Source of the DNA: Chitinophaga sancti
Lineage (GTDB): Bacteria > Bacteroidota > Bacteroidia > Chitinophagales > Chitinophagaceae
NCBI RefSeq assembly: GCF_034087045.1
Contig: NZ_CP139247.1
Location: forward strand, 3,994,001 to 4,058,000
Direction: 5' to 3'
DNA: 64,000 bases
Shown here: piece by piece, positions 35,371-43,910 of the stretch
How positions within the stretch are numbered: the first letter of the stretch is position 1
Layout of the letters: every line of letters starts with the position of its first letter
Notes under the pieces: model-generated
The model's database searches: none
Told to the model about the DNA's origin: nothing
Seen by the model: the letters and a program-made list of their open reading frames with translations, nothing else
Made by a program: the position numbers and the translations under genes

Positions 35371-36708
35371 ATGAAGAAGTTTATATTATCCATAGCAATA
35401 TTTCTTTGCGGTCATCAGCTGGTGGCGCAGCAGGTAAAGTACGTGGTACTGGTGAGTGTGGATGGCTTTCGTCCTGATTTTTACATGGACGCTTCATGGC
35501 CGGCACCTAATATGCAGCAGATGATGCACAACGGTGTGTATGCAGAAGGCGTGAGAGGAATTTTTCCGACTGTCACTTATCCTTCGCATACCACATTGAT
35601 CACCGGTGTGATGCCTGCCAAACATGGTATTGTATACAATACGCCTTTTGATCCAAAAGGACTGAATGGAACCTGGTTTAAGTATGCGAACCAGATCAAG
35701 GCACAGACCCTCTGGCAGGCTGCGCACAAAGCAGGGTTAAAGACGGCTGCCGTGTCATGGCCGGTAACTGTAGGTGCAGATATCGATTATAATATTCCTG
35801 AAACCTGGTTAGAAAAAATGCCGGGCGACAGAAGAATGGCGACGAGTCAGGATGCCACACCAAAAGGATTGTTCGAAGAGATTCAGGCAAATGCAACCGG
35901 GCAGCTGGAAGCAAATGATATGGACCTGCACTACCTGAGTATGAATGAAAACCTGGGGAGAATGACGGCTTACCTGATCCGTAGATATAAGCCGAACCTG
36001 ATAGCCGTTCATTTGCCAAATACAGATGAATTTGAGCATATGGAAGGTCGTGAAGGCCCCGGTGTGCGCAAAGCAGTTGCGGCAGCAGACAGGGCTATTG
36101 GCGATATTATCGAGGCATTGCAAAAGGCAGGTATTAAGGATAGTGCGGCCCTGATCATTACAGGTGATCATGGTTTTGTAGATACCCATTCCAGTCTGGC
36201 ACCGAATGTATGGCTGGCACAGGCTGGTTTGCAGGGTACTACTGCCGATCGTGGCAACTGGAAGGCCACCTTTCATGCCAGTGGAGGATCGGCTTTTTTA
36301 CACCTGAAAGATCCAAAGGATACAAAAACACTGGAACAGGTGAAAACAATCCTGGCAGGGTTGCCGCCTACACAGCAGAAATTGTTCAGGGTGATCGACA
36401 AAGCTACCATCGATAGAATGGAGGCAGATCCGGAAGCCTTACTGGCATTGACAGGGGAGCAGGGGATCAGTTTCAATAACAATGCAGACGGGCCTTTGCT
36501 GAAGCCGGCGAAAGGGGGGGCACATGGTTACTTCCCTGATTTTAAAGAGATCAGAACCGGTTTTGTGGCAGGTGGAGCTGGTTTGGGTAGTGGAGTGGTA
36601 TTGCCGGAGATTGGGTTGGAGGATGTGGCACCACTGGTGGCAAAGTTGTTAGGGATTGATTTAAAGGAGGCAGAGGGATTGGTATATCCCGGCGCCCTGA
36701 AGAAATAA
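35371..36708 (+). CDS. Secreted alkaline phosphatase-superfamily phosphodiesterase (NPP type)
   Basis: The start is at MKKFILSIAIFLCGHQLVAQ, a signal peptide one base after the SusD stop; the longer frame would overlap SusD. The 445-residue enzyme has the nucleotide pyrophosphatase/phosphodiesterase pattern: Asp in VSVDGFRPDF, nucleophile Thr in GIFPTVTYPSHTTLITG, metal ligands in NTDEFEH, ITGDHGF and GAHGYFPD. NPP enzymes split nucleotide pyrophosphates or phosphodiesters such as phospholipid head groups. Its tight coupling to SusCD suggests release or trimming of a phosphodiester nutrient in the periplasm (inference). Confidence 0.92.
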   Translation: MKKFILSIAIFLCGHQLVAQQVKYVVLVSVDGFRPDFYMDASWPAPNMQQMMHNGVYAEGVRGIFPTVTYPSHTTLITGVMPAKHGIVYNTPFDPKGLNGTWFKYANQIKAQTLWQAAHKAGLKTAAVSWPVTVGADIDYNIPETWLEKMPGDRRMATSQDATPKGLFEEIQANATGQLEANDMDLHYLSMNENLGRMTAYLIRRYKPNLIAVHLPNTDEFEHMEGREGPGVRKAVAAADRAIGDIIEALQKAGIKDSAALIITGDHGFVDTHSSLAPNVWLAQAGLQGTTADRGNWKATFHASGGSAFLHLKDPKDTKTLEQVKTILAGLPPTQQKLFRVIDKATIDRMEADPEALLALTGEQGISFNNNADGPLLKPAKGGAHGYFPDFKEIRTGFVAGGAGLGSGVVLPEIGLEDVAPLVAKLLGIDLKEAEGLVYPGALKK

Positions 36709-36730
36709 GGATATTGTTGACCCATTGCGC

Positions 36731-36827
36731 GGGCTGACTAAAAAGTAACGTGAAGGTGCTGAGAATTGCGTAAAAGTAGTTTCACCTCCGCCACCTACCC
36801 GAGAGGTGTATCCTTTTTAGTCAGCCC
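36731..36827. repeat. 97-bp element with 15-bp perfect terminal inverted repeats
   Basis: GGGCTGACTAAAAAG (36731-36745) is repeated inverted at 36813-36827. The 67 bases between contain further partial complements (GAAGGTG, TTTCACCTCC, GAGGTG). It has no coding capacity. It could be a MITE-like or REP-like element, or a long hairpin serving as terminator of the SusCD-phosphodiesterase operon, whose stop is 22 bases upstream. No clear target duplication is seen. Confidence 0.65.
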
Positions 36828-36878
36828 TCGTTTTACCGGCATGATTTTTACACCTTACATTATAAAAATTACCCTTTT

Positions 36879-37277
36879 ATGGAAGACTCACTGACCGCAC
36901 CAGTCATCATTCATAGCACTTTTGACCTGATTGCTACTTCAGAGAAGATCATTCACATCAGCAATGACGTTCCTTATATTTCCTCGGAATTCATCGCTGA
37001 CGCAGAAGGAAAGAAACTCCTCTCCGTAAAGGCCATTATCGGGTTGAATGCCAATAGTATGGAGTCTTTCCGGCTCATCGTTACCGAAGTAAGCGAAACT
37101 CTCGGCGTGACCCTTCGCTATGACCAGGATGTGGACAGTGCGCTACGCTACCTGTGGTATGTAGATACCGTATTTGGAAATATCGACCAGATAGAAAAGG
37201 TCGAATTCATGATCGACTCCTCCGATGACTATCACGACCTCAAAATAGGCAGGATTGCCCTACCCAAAAACCAATAG
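36879..37277 (+). CDS. Hypothetical protein (132 aa)
   Basis: I do not recognise the family. The 132 residues form a soluble, acidic alpha/beta protein without signal peptide or membrane segment; the middle (KAIIGLNANSMESFRLIV) and end (YHDLKIGRIALPKNQ) look like beta-rich pieces. It is preceded by the 97-bp inverted-repeat element and followed by a weak terminator, so it is a lone gene. Codon use looks like its neighbours, supporting a real gene. Confidence 0.65.
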   Translation: MEDSLTAPVIIHSTFDLIATSEKIIHISNDVPYISSEFIADAEGKKLLSVKAIIGLNANSMESFRLIVTEVSETLGVTLRYDQDVDSALRYLWYVDTVFGNIDQIEKVEFMIDSSDDYHDLKIGRIALPKNQ

Positions 37278-37308
37278 TTATTTTATATTCCGCTTATATT
37301 CCGCCCCC

Positions 37309-37330
37309 CGCCCCCGGAGGGCTTTTTTTT
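37309..37330 (+). terminator. Weak intrinsic terminator
   Basis: GCCC-CCGGA-GGGC is followed by eight T, 31 bases after the stop of the 132-aa gene. Confidence 0.6.
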
Positions 37331-37454
37331 ATTGCATCCTAACTGATTTTATGTTAATTTTTGCACATCATTGATCAATACCTGAGAGTACACATTCCTA
37401 TGCACCCGGTATTTTTACCAATGAGGAAAAAAAATTAACCAGAATCAAGCACCC

Positions 37455-38456
37455 GTGAAGAAAACATTTTTTTGTATCGATGCCCACACCTGTGGCAATC
37501 CTGTGCGGCTGGTAGCTGGTGGAGGACCTGTACTCCATGGCGCCACTATGAGTGATAAGCGCAACCATTTTTTACAGGAATACGACTGGATCCGCAAAGG
37601 ACTGATGTTCGAACCGCGCGGACACGACATGATGAGCGGCAGTATCCTGTATCCACCACATGACCCGTCGAACGACGTGGCGGTTTTATTTATCGAAACC
37701 AGTGGTTGTCTGCCTATGTGCGGGCATGGTACGATCGGTACAATTACCATTGCGATTGAAGAAGGGCTCATTACTCCTAAGATTCCCGGTATAGTACGCA
37801 TGGAAGCGCCCGCTGGCCTGGTCATCATCGAATACAAACAGGAAGGCAATAAAGTAAAGAGTGTCAAACTGACCAATGTTGCTTCTTATCTGGCGGCTAC
37901 CGATCTGGTAGTGGAATGCCCTGATCTGGGCCCACTGAAAGTAGATGTTTCTTATGGAGGGAATTACTATGCTATCGTAGATGTGCAGGAAAACTTCCCG
38001 GGGCTGGAACATTATACGGCTTCCCGGTTGATTAGCTGGGCACGTGAATTAAGAACCCGTATTAATGAGAAATACACTTTCGTACATCCTGATAATCCTC
38101 ACATCAACGGTTGCTCACATGTACTCTGGACGGGTAGTGTGCTGGATCCGGCTTCTACAGCACGGAATGCTGTTTTCTATGGTGATAAGGCGATTGACCG
38201 TTCCCCCTGTGGTACCGGTACCTCAGCACGCATGGCACAGTGGTATGCAAAAGGGAAACTGAAGAAGGGAGATGCTTTTGTTCATGAGAGCATCATCGGT
38301 TCTAAGTTTATTGGTACTATAGAAGAGGAAACGACGGTAGGGGGTATGCCTGCGATCAGACCAGGTATTGAGGGATGGGCAAGGATTTATGGATATAATA
38401 CGATATCAATAGATCCGGAGGATGATCCGTATGCATATGGGTTCACCGTATTGTAA
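37455..38456 (+). CDS. 4-hydroxyproline 2-epimerase (proline racemase family)
   Basis: The frame starts with GTG, giving MKKTFFCIDAHTCGNPVRLV, the usual N-terminus. The 333-residue protein has both catalytic cysteines: Cys89 in MCGHGT and Cys252 in DRSPCGTGTSARMA. Having both, with this sequence around them, marks hydroxyproline epimerases and proline racemases rather than the dehydratases, which have Thr at the second site. It converts trans-4-hydroxy-L-proline to cis-4-hydroxy-D-proline. The next gene encodes a D-amino-acid dehydrogenase that would use this product. Later pathway genes are at 19.1-22.9 kb. Confidence 0.92.
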   Translation: MKKTFFCIDAHTCGNPVRLVAGGGPVLHGATMSDKRNHFLQEYDWIRKGLMFEPRGHDMMSGSILYPPHDPSNDVAVLFIETSGCLPMCGHGTIGTITIAIEEGLITPKIPGIVRMEAPAGLVIIEYKQEGNKVKSVKLTNVASYLAATDLVVECPDLGPLKVDVSYGGNYYAIVDVQENFPGLEHYTASRLISWARELRTRINEKYTFVHPDNPHINGCSHVLWTGSVLDPASTARNAVFYGDKAIDRSPCGTGTSARMAQWYAKGKLKKGDAFVHESIIGSKFIGTIEEETTVGGMPAIRPGIEGWARIYGYNTISIDPEDDPYAYGFTVL

Positions 38457-38460
38457 ACAG

Positions 38461-38536
38461 TTTGACTACATCGACCGAAGGTCGATGTAGTCAAAGGAAT
38501 TTTTGATTTGCCGCCGTAAGGCGGCAAATCAAAAAT
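38461..38536. other. Two adjacent perfect hairpins inside the hydroxyproline gene block
   Basis: TTTGACTACATCGACC (38461-38476) pairs with 38480-38495 around GAA. ATTTTTGATTTGCCGCC (38499-38515) pairs with 38520-38536 around GTAA. Neither is followed by a proper T-run, so they look like RNA stability or processing elements, or a partial terminator that lowers expression of the genes after the epimerase. Confidence 0.75.
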
Positions 38537-38550
38537 AAAATTAAAACAAA

Positions 38551-39780
38551 ATGAAGATTATCATCATAGGCGGCGGCATCATCGGATTATCCAGTGCACT
38601 TTATCTGCAATCCGCCGGACACAATATCACTATCGTAGATCGTACAGACATGCTCGACGGCTGCTCTTATGGCAATGCCGGTTATATCTGTCCCAGCCAT
38701 TTCGTACCCCTCGCTACACCCGGTATCGTATGGCAGGGGCTCAAATGGATGCTCAATTCAAAAAGCCCGTTTTACATCAAGCCATCTTTAAATAGCTCAC
38801 TCGTAAAATGGGGATTTCAGTTTTACAAAAGCGCTACTACATCTCATGTTGAGAAATCCGCCATCCCTTTAAGAGACATCGCTTTACTCAGCAAACATCT
38901 CTATGAAGAATGGACAAAGATACCCGGCCTGGAATTCAGCTATGAACCTAACGGCATGCTGGAACTCTTCCAGCGCGAAGCCAACGCGTACCATGCCGAA
39001 CACACCATCAAAGCTGCTAAAGAACTGGGCATCGATGCACAACTCATAGACAAAGCAACGTTACAACAAATGGAACCCGATACGGAAATCAACGCCCTCG
39101 GTGCGGTATATTTCCCCGGTGATTCCCAGCTCTATCCAAACCAGCTGATGTCCAGCCTGATCACCTACCTGAAAAGTAAAGGTGTAACATTCGAAGGTAA
39201 CAGTGAAGTGACAGGGTTTACCAAAAACGGCGTTATCACCAGCAAAGGCAATATAGAAGCTGACCATATCATTGTCGCTGCCGGTGTATGGAGTGGGGAA
39301 TTAGCAAAGCTATTAAACCTGAATATCCCCATGGTAGGTGGCCGTGGCTACTCCGTTACCTACGAAAACGCGCCGTGGAAAGTAAGAAGATCCGTGATCC
39401 TCAGCGAAGCCCGCGTAGCTATTTCCCCGATGAATGGCAATAAGATCCGTTTTGGTGGTACCATGGAAATCACCCCTGTAAACACGCCTCCCCGTATGGA
39501 AAGAGTACAGGGTATTCTCGAATCAGTGAAAAGATATTTCCCTGCTTACGACATTCCATTACCCACGCAGGATAAAGTATGGTATGGCTATCGCCCTTGC
39601 AGCGCAGATGGTCTGCCACATATCGGTACATTGAAAAACTATCCGAATGTCACCGTGGCCACCGGTCACTCCATGCTGGGTATCAGCCTGGGTGCCGCCA
39701 CTGGTAAGCTTGTGAGCGAAATCATCAACGGCGATCAGTTATCCATGGATATTACACCGTTCAAGGTAGACCGATTCTAA
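38551..39780 (+). CDS. FAD-dependent D-amino acid dehydrogenase, likely D-hydroxyproline dehydrogenase
   Basis: The 409-residue protein opens with the FAD dinucleotide-binding motif IIIGGGIIGLSSALYL and matches the DadA/DAO family (SYGNAGYICPS, HIIVAAGVWSGELAK, YGYRPCSADGLPHIG, HSMLGISLGAATGKLV). It would oxidise cis-4-hydroxy-D-proline to 1-pyrroline-4-hydroxy-2-carboxylate and pass electrons to the respiratory chain. No DadX-like racemase is near, but the hydroxyproline epimerase is directly upstream, which fixes the likely substrate. The next gene follows after 20 bases. Confidence 0.9.
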   Translation: MKIIIIGGGIIGLSSALYLQSAGHNITIVDRTDMLDGCSYGNAGYICPSHFVPLATPGIVWQGLKWMLNSKSPFYIKPSLNSSLVKWGFQFYKSATTSHVEKSAIPLRDIALLSKHLYEEWTKIPGLEFSYEPNGMLELFQREANAYHAEHTIKAAKELGIDAQLIDKATLQQMEPDTEINALGAVYFPGDSQLYPNQLMSSLITYLKSKGVTFEGNSEVTGFTKNGVITSKGNIEADHIIVAAGVWSGELAKLLNLNIPMVGGRGYSVTYENAPWKVRRSVILSEARVAISPMNGNKIRFGGTMEITPVNTPPRMERVQGILESVKRYFPAYDIPLPTQDKVWYGYRPCSADGLPHIGTLKNYPNVTVATGHSMLGISLGAATGKLVSEIINGDQLSMDITPFKVDRF

Positions 39781-39800
39781 CATATACAAACTCATTATAC

Positions 39801-41483
39801 ATGAAAAGACTCATTCTCTCGATGATGCTGGGGACTACCATGCCCGTATGGGCACAACAAAAGGATATCAGCGATCTGCTCATTCATTACGAAGCAGACA
39901 GGGGCAGCTTATACCGCTTTTACCAGATCGATGAATCACCCGAAAAAAATGCCCGCTTTAAAACATTCAACAACGACTACCTGACCCAACTGGAAGCGGT
40001 CAACTTCGATGCGCTCACCACAGATGGCAAAGTCGACTACATCCTCTTCCGCACAAAACTCAAAGAGAACATCTACCACCTGGACGAAGCCACTGCACAG
40101 GTAAAAACATTGGCACCCTGGTTTCCTATAGCTGACAAAATTTACGCTGCTGAAAAGATCAGAAGAAGAGGTGGCAGGCAGGATGCGCAGGCATTGGCAG
40201 GCACCTACAGAGAAATGGCCCTCGCCATCAAAGAAAAAGAAAAACAGTTAACCAATAATACAGACCTCAACATCTACCTGCTGCGCAGAGGCGAGCAGGT
40301 AACCAAAGGTCTGCAGGAAGCGATCCATAGCATTCAAACCTTTTACAATGCTTATGATCCCCTGTTCACCTGGTGGATACCTGCTCCCTATGCACAACTC
40401 GACTCCGCATTGACGAGTTATGCCAATGCATGGAGAACGAAGATGAAACAGGCGCCGGGTACTAAAGACGATGGCAGCGGCATTACCGGTCACCCTATTG
40501 GCAGAGAAGAACTGATCCGTCAGTTACAAACGGAACTGATCCCGTATTCTCCTGAAGAGCTGATCGATATCGCTAACAAGGAGTTCGCTTTCTGTGACAA
40601 AGAAATGCTGAAAGCCAGCCATGAAATGGGCTTTGGCGATGACTGGCACAAAGCACTGGAAAAAGTAAAGAACACTTATGTACCTGCCGGCGATCAACCG
40701 GAAGCCATCATGAAACTCTACAACGAATCTGTAGACTTCATCAAAGGCCATCACCTCGTGACCATTCCACCACTGGCAGAAGAAACCTGGCGCATGATCA
40801 TGATGACGCCTGAACGCCAGCTGGTGAATCCATTCTTTACAGGAGGAGAGGAATTAAGTATTTCCTATCCTACGAACGATATGGAAGAAGCAGATAAACT
40901 CATGAGTATGCGAGGCAACAACCCACACTTCTCCCGTGCAACCGTGCACCATGAGCTGTTTGCAGGCCATGCATTACAGGAATTTATGACCAACCGTTAT
41001 AAGACGTATCGTCACTTTGAAACCCCTTTCTGGATAGAGGGCTGGGCCCTCTACTGGGAAATGCTGCTGTGGGACCTGAAATTTCCGCAGTCACCCGAAG
41101 ACCGCGTAGGCATGCTCTTCTGGAGAATGCATCGCTGTGCCAGGATTATATTTTCCCTCAACTACCATCTTGGTAAATGGACGCCCCAACAATGTATCGA
41201 CTTCCTCGTAGACAGGGTAGGGCATGAAAGAGCCAATGCCGCCGGCGAAGTACGCCGTTCTTTCAAAGGTGATTACAGTCCCCTTTACCAGGTTGCGTAT
41301 ATGATCGGTGGTCTGCAATTTATGGCCCTGAAAAAAGAACTGGTAGACAGTGGTAAGATGACTTACCAGCAATACCACGATGCGATTATGCAAAATAATA
41401 TGTTGCCCGTAGAGATGATCAGGGTGATCCTCGAAAACAAAACGATCACCAAAGATTTCAAATCGAACTGGCGCTTCTATTAA
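39801..41483 (+). CDS. DUF885 family secreted peptidase-like protein
   Basis: The 560-residue protein has a signal peptide (cleavage near VWAQ) and the DUF885 pattern with zinc-peptidase-like HHELFAGH (His383-His390) and a later FWIEGWALYWE that resembles the distal Glu ligand region. The family is all helical and thought to be metallo-carboxypeptidase- or dipeptidase-like; substrates are poorly known. It lies between the D-hydroxyproline dehydrogenase (20 bases upstream) and a GH127 enzyme. Release of hydroxyproline from peptides is therefore likely (inference). Its last codons and the following spacer are tandemly duplicated. Confidence 0.88.
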   Translation: MKRLILSMMLGTTMPVWAQQKDISDLLIHYEADRGSLYRFYQIDESPEKNARFKTFNNDYLTQLEAVNFDALTTDGKVDYILFRTKLKENIYHLDEATAQVKTLAPWFPIADKIYAAEKIRRRGGRQDAQALAGTYREMALAIKEKEKQLTNNTDLNIYLLRRGEQVTKGLQEAIHSIQTFYNAYDPLFTWWIPAPYAQLDSALTSYANAWRTKMKQAPGTKDDGSGITGHPIGREELIRQLQTELIPYSPEELIDIANKEFAFCDKEMLKASHEMGFGDDWHKALEKVKNTYVPAGDQPEAIMKLYNESVDFIKGHHLVTIPPLAEETWRMIMMTPERQLVNPFFTGGEELSISYPTNDMEEADKLMSMRGNNPHFSRATVHHELFAGHALQEFMTNRYKTYRHFETPFWIEGWALYWEMLLWDLKFPQSPEDRVGMLFWRMHRCARIIFSLNYHLGKWTPQQCIDFLVDRVGHERANAAGEVRRSFKGDYSPLYQVAYMIGGLQFMALKKELVDSGKMTYQQYHDAIMQNNMLPVEMIRVILENKTITKDFKSNWRFY

Positions 41484-41557
41484 CAGGTTAACGGCATTGA
41501 CGCAGGATTACCGAACAAACTGGCGCTTCTATTAACCCATTAAACGACTTTGACGCA
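41466..41557 (+). repeat. Tandem duplication of the DUF885 gene end, 52-bp period
   Basis: The segment from 41466 (AACTGGCGCTTCTATTAAC, encoding the last residues and stop) recurs at 41518. Similarity extends through TTGACGCA, so the second copy ends on the ATG of the GH127 gene; the first copy has AGG at that place. The duplication thus created, or moved, the present translation start region. Confidence 0.85.
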
Positions 41558-43908
41558 TGAAAATACCCGCTATATTCTCCTTGTTGCTACCGGTAGCTTT
41601 TTGCTCCGCACAGTCTTTCTCTCCCATGAAAGACAACGGTAAGATGAAGGTGAAACCTGTTGTAAAACTACAGGCCTATACGTTTCCGCTGGAAGACGTG
41701 AGCATTGCCGCAGGCCCCTTTAAACAGGCCATGGAGGCAGATGAACGCTTTTTGCTGGTAATAGAGCCTGACCGGCTGTTGTCCGACTTTCGGGTACATG
41801 CAGGATTGAAAGCAAAAGGAGAACGATATGGTGGCTGGGAAAATTCCGGGTTGGCAGGACATACCTTAGGGCATTATCTCTCTGCCTGTGCCATGGAATA
41901 TGCTGCCACCGGCGACAAGCGTTTTCTCGACAAAGTAAATTATATCGTACAGGAACTGGACGAATGTCAACAAGCCCGCAAAACAGGCTACCTGGGTGCC
42001 ATACCGGGGGAAGACTCCGTATGGGCACAGGTAGCTGCCGGCAAAATCAAAAGCCGTGGTTTTGATCTGAATGGTGGCTGGTCTCCCTGGTACACCGTAC
42101 ATAAGATCATGGCCGGTCTGCTGGATGCCTACCTCTATTGCAATAACAATACAGCACTCATTGTAGAAAAGAAAATGGCTGACTGGACTTCAAAGGAGAT
42201 CAATCACCTGCCGGATTCCCTGATCCAGAAAATGCTGCTTTGCGAATACGGTGGTATGAATGAAGTATTGGTGAATACGTACACGCTCACGAAAGAAAAG
42301 AAATACCTGGACCTTTCGTACAAGTTCCACGATGTACGCATTCTCGATTCACTTGCGGCACAACTGGATGTATTGCCCGGAAAGCATTCCAATACACAGA
42401 TACCAAAGGTACTCGGTTGTATTCGTCGCTATGAAATGACGGGTAAAAAGAAAGACAGTGTGATCGCAGGTTTTTTCTGGAACACGGTGACACAGCATCA
42501 CAGCTATGCACCTGGTGGTAACAGTAACTACGAATACCTGGGCCCTGCGGATAAGCTGAACGACTATCTTACGGACAATACGATGGAGACCTGCAACAGC
42601 TACAATATGCTGAAACTAACCCGTCACCTCTTCTCCCTCCAACCGGATGCACATTTCATGGACTTTTATGAAAGAACCTTATACAATCATATTCTTGCAT
42701 CACAGAATCATGCGGATGGAATGATGTGTTACTTTGTTCCTTTGCGGATGGGTACCCGTAAGGAATTCAGTGATACATTCAACACCTTTACCTGCTGTGT
42801 AGGAAGTGGAATGGAAAACCATGTGAAGTATGGCGAGAGCATTTACTTTCAGGGAGCCGATGGTAGTTTGTATGTGAACCTCTTCATCCCTTCACGCCTG
42901 CAATGGAAAGAGAAGAATGTAGTTATAGAACAATCTACTTCACTGCCTGCAGATGATAAGGTAGAATTGACGATCAATACAAAAGAACCATCCACATTTG
43001 CCGTGCGCATCCGCAAACCCCGCTGGGTTCAACCGGGTTGGCAGATTGCAGTGAATGGAGAAACGGATAAAGGCGTAACAGTGGGCAAAGATGGTTACAT
43101 CACCGTAAAACGTAGCTGGAAAAACGGGGATAAGATCACGTTGCAATTGCCCATGAACGTGTACAAAGAAAGTATGCCGGACAATCCTGACAGGATCGCC
43201 CTGTTCTACGGCCCTGTTGTTTTAGCAGGTGTATTGGGCAATACAGAACCCGACCCGGTGACGGGTATTCCTGTACTCGTCACTGCAGACAACGATCCGA
43301 ATAACTGGGTGAAAAGCGATGAGCCACTGGTATTTCACACTGCGCAAACCGGTCAGCCAAAAGACCTGACACTGGTGCCATTCAATACCATTTCAAAAGA
43401 ATATTACAGCGTATACTGGGATGCTTTCACCCCACAAACCTGGGCAGTGCAACAGGAGAAATATGAGGGTGAAAAGAAACGCCTGCAACAGATAGAAGCA
43501 AAGACAGTAGACATGTTGAGAGTAGGGGAGATGCAGCCGGAAAGAGACCACAACTTTGGTGGTGAGAAGACACTGAATGGCGAAGAACATGGACGTAAAT
43601 GGAGAGCGACAGAAGAAGATGGTTACCTGGCTTTCACAATGAAAACAGATCCTGCAGCCACTAATAGTTTACTATGCAATTACTGGGGAATGGATAACCG
43701 TTACCGCAAATTTGATATCCTGGTAGATGGGGTGAAGGTGGCGACAGAAGATCTGAACCAGTACAAGGCGAGTAAGTTCTACGAAATTGTATATCCGATA
43801 CCGTTGGAGTTAACAAAGGGCAAAAAACAGGTAACTGTTACAATGAAAGCAGGCCCGCACAATAGTACGGGCCCGGTATATGGTACGATCAGAATGATGA
43901 GGGATTGA
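41557..43908 (+). CDS. GH127 family glycoside hydrolase (beta-L-arabinofuranosidase type)
   Basis: The 783-residue protein has a signal peptide (cleavage near FCSAQ), then a GH127 (formerly DUF1680) (alpha/alpha)6 barrel and beta-sandwich domains. The zinc-thiolate site of the family is complete: Glu344 and Cys346 in METCNSYNMLKL, Cys413 and Cys414 in TFTCCVGSGMENH; Glu326 in NYEYLG fits the acid/base. In Bifidobacterium HypBA1 the equivalent cysteine is the nucleophile, and the enzyme removes beta-L-arabinofuranose from arabinosyl-hydroxyproline. The location directly after hydroxyproline genes and a peptidase makes that substrate attractive here. Other GH127 members have other substrates, so this is inference. 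Confidence 0.92.
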   Translation: MKIPAIFSLLLPVAFCSAQSFSPMKDNGKMKVKPVVKLQAYTFPLEDVSIAAGPFKQAMEADERFLLVIEPDRLLSDFRVHAGLKAKGERYGGWENSGLAGHTLGHYLSACAMEYAATGDKRFLDKVNYIVQELDECQQARKTGYLGAIPGEDSVWAQVAAGKIKSRGFDLNGGWSPWYTVHKIMAGLLDAYLYCNNNTALIVEKKMADWTSKEINHLPDSLIQKMLLCEYGGMNEVLVNTYTLTKEKKYLDLSYKFHDVRILDSLAAQLDVLPGKHSNTQIPKVLGCIRRYEMTGKKKDSVIAGFFWNTVTQHHSYAPGGNSNYEYLGPADKLNDYLTDNTMETCNSYNMLKLTRHLFSLQPDAHFMDFYERTLYNHILASQNHADGMMCYFVPLRMGTRKEFSDTFNTFTCCVGSGMENHVKYGESIYFQGADGSLYVNLFIPSRLQWKEKNVVIEQSTSLPADDKVELTINTKEPSTFAVRIRKPRWVQPGWQIAVNGETDKGVTVGKDGYITVKRSWKNGDKITLQLPMNVYKESMPDNPDRIALFYGPVVLAGVLGNTEPDPVTGIPVLVTADNDPNNWVKSDEPLVFHTAQTGQPKDLTLVPFNTISKEYYSVYWDAFTPQTWAVQQEKYEGEKKRLQQIEAKTVDMLRVGEMQPERDHNFGGEKTLNGEEHGRKWRATEEDGYLAFTMKTDPAATNSLLCNYWGMDNRYRKFDILVDGVKVATEDLNQYKASKFYEIVYPIPLELTKGKKQVTVTMKAGPHNSTGPVYGTIRMMRD

Positions 43909-43910
43909 CA

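Noticed and set aside
36731..36827. Complete insertion sequence
   Set aside because: Only 97 bases, with no transposase frame and no clear target duplication.
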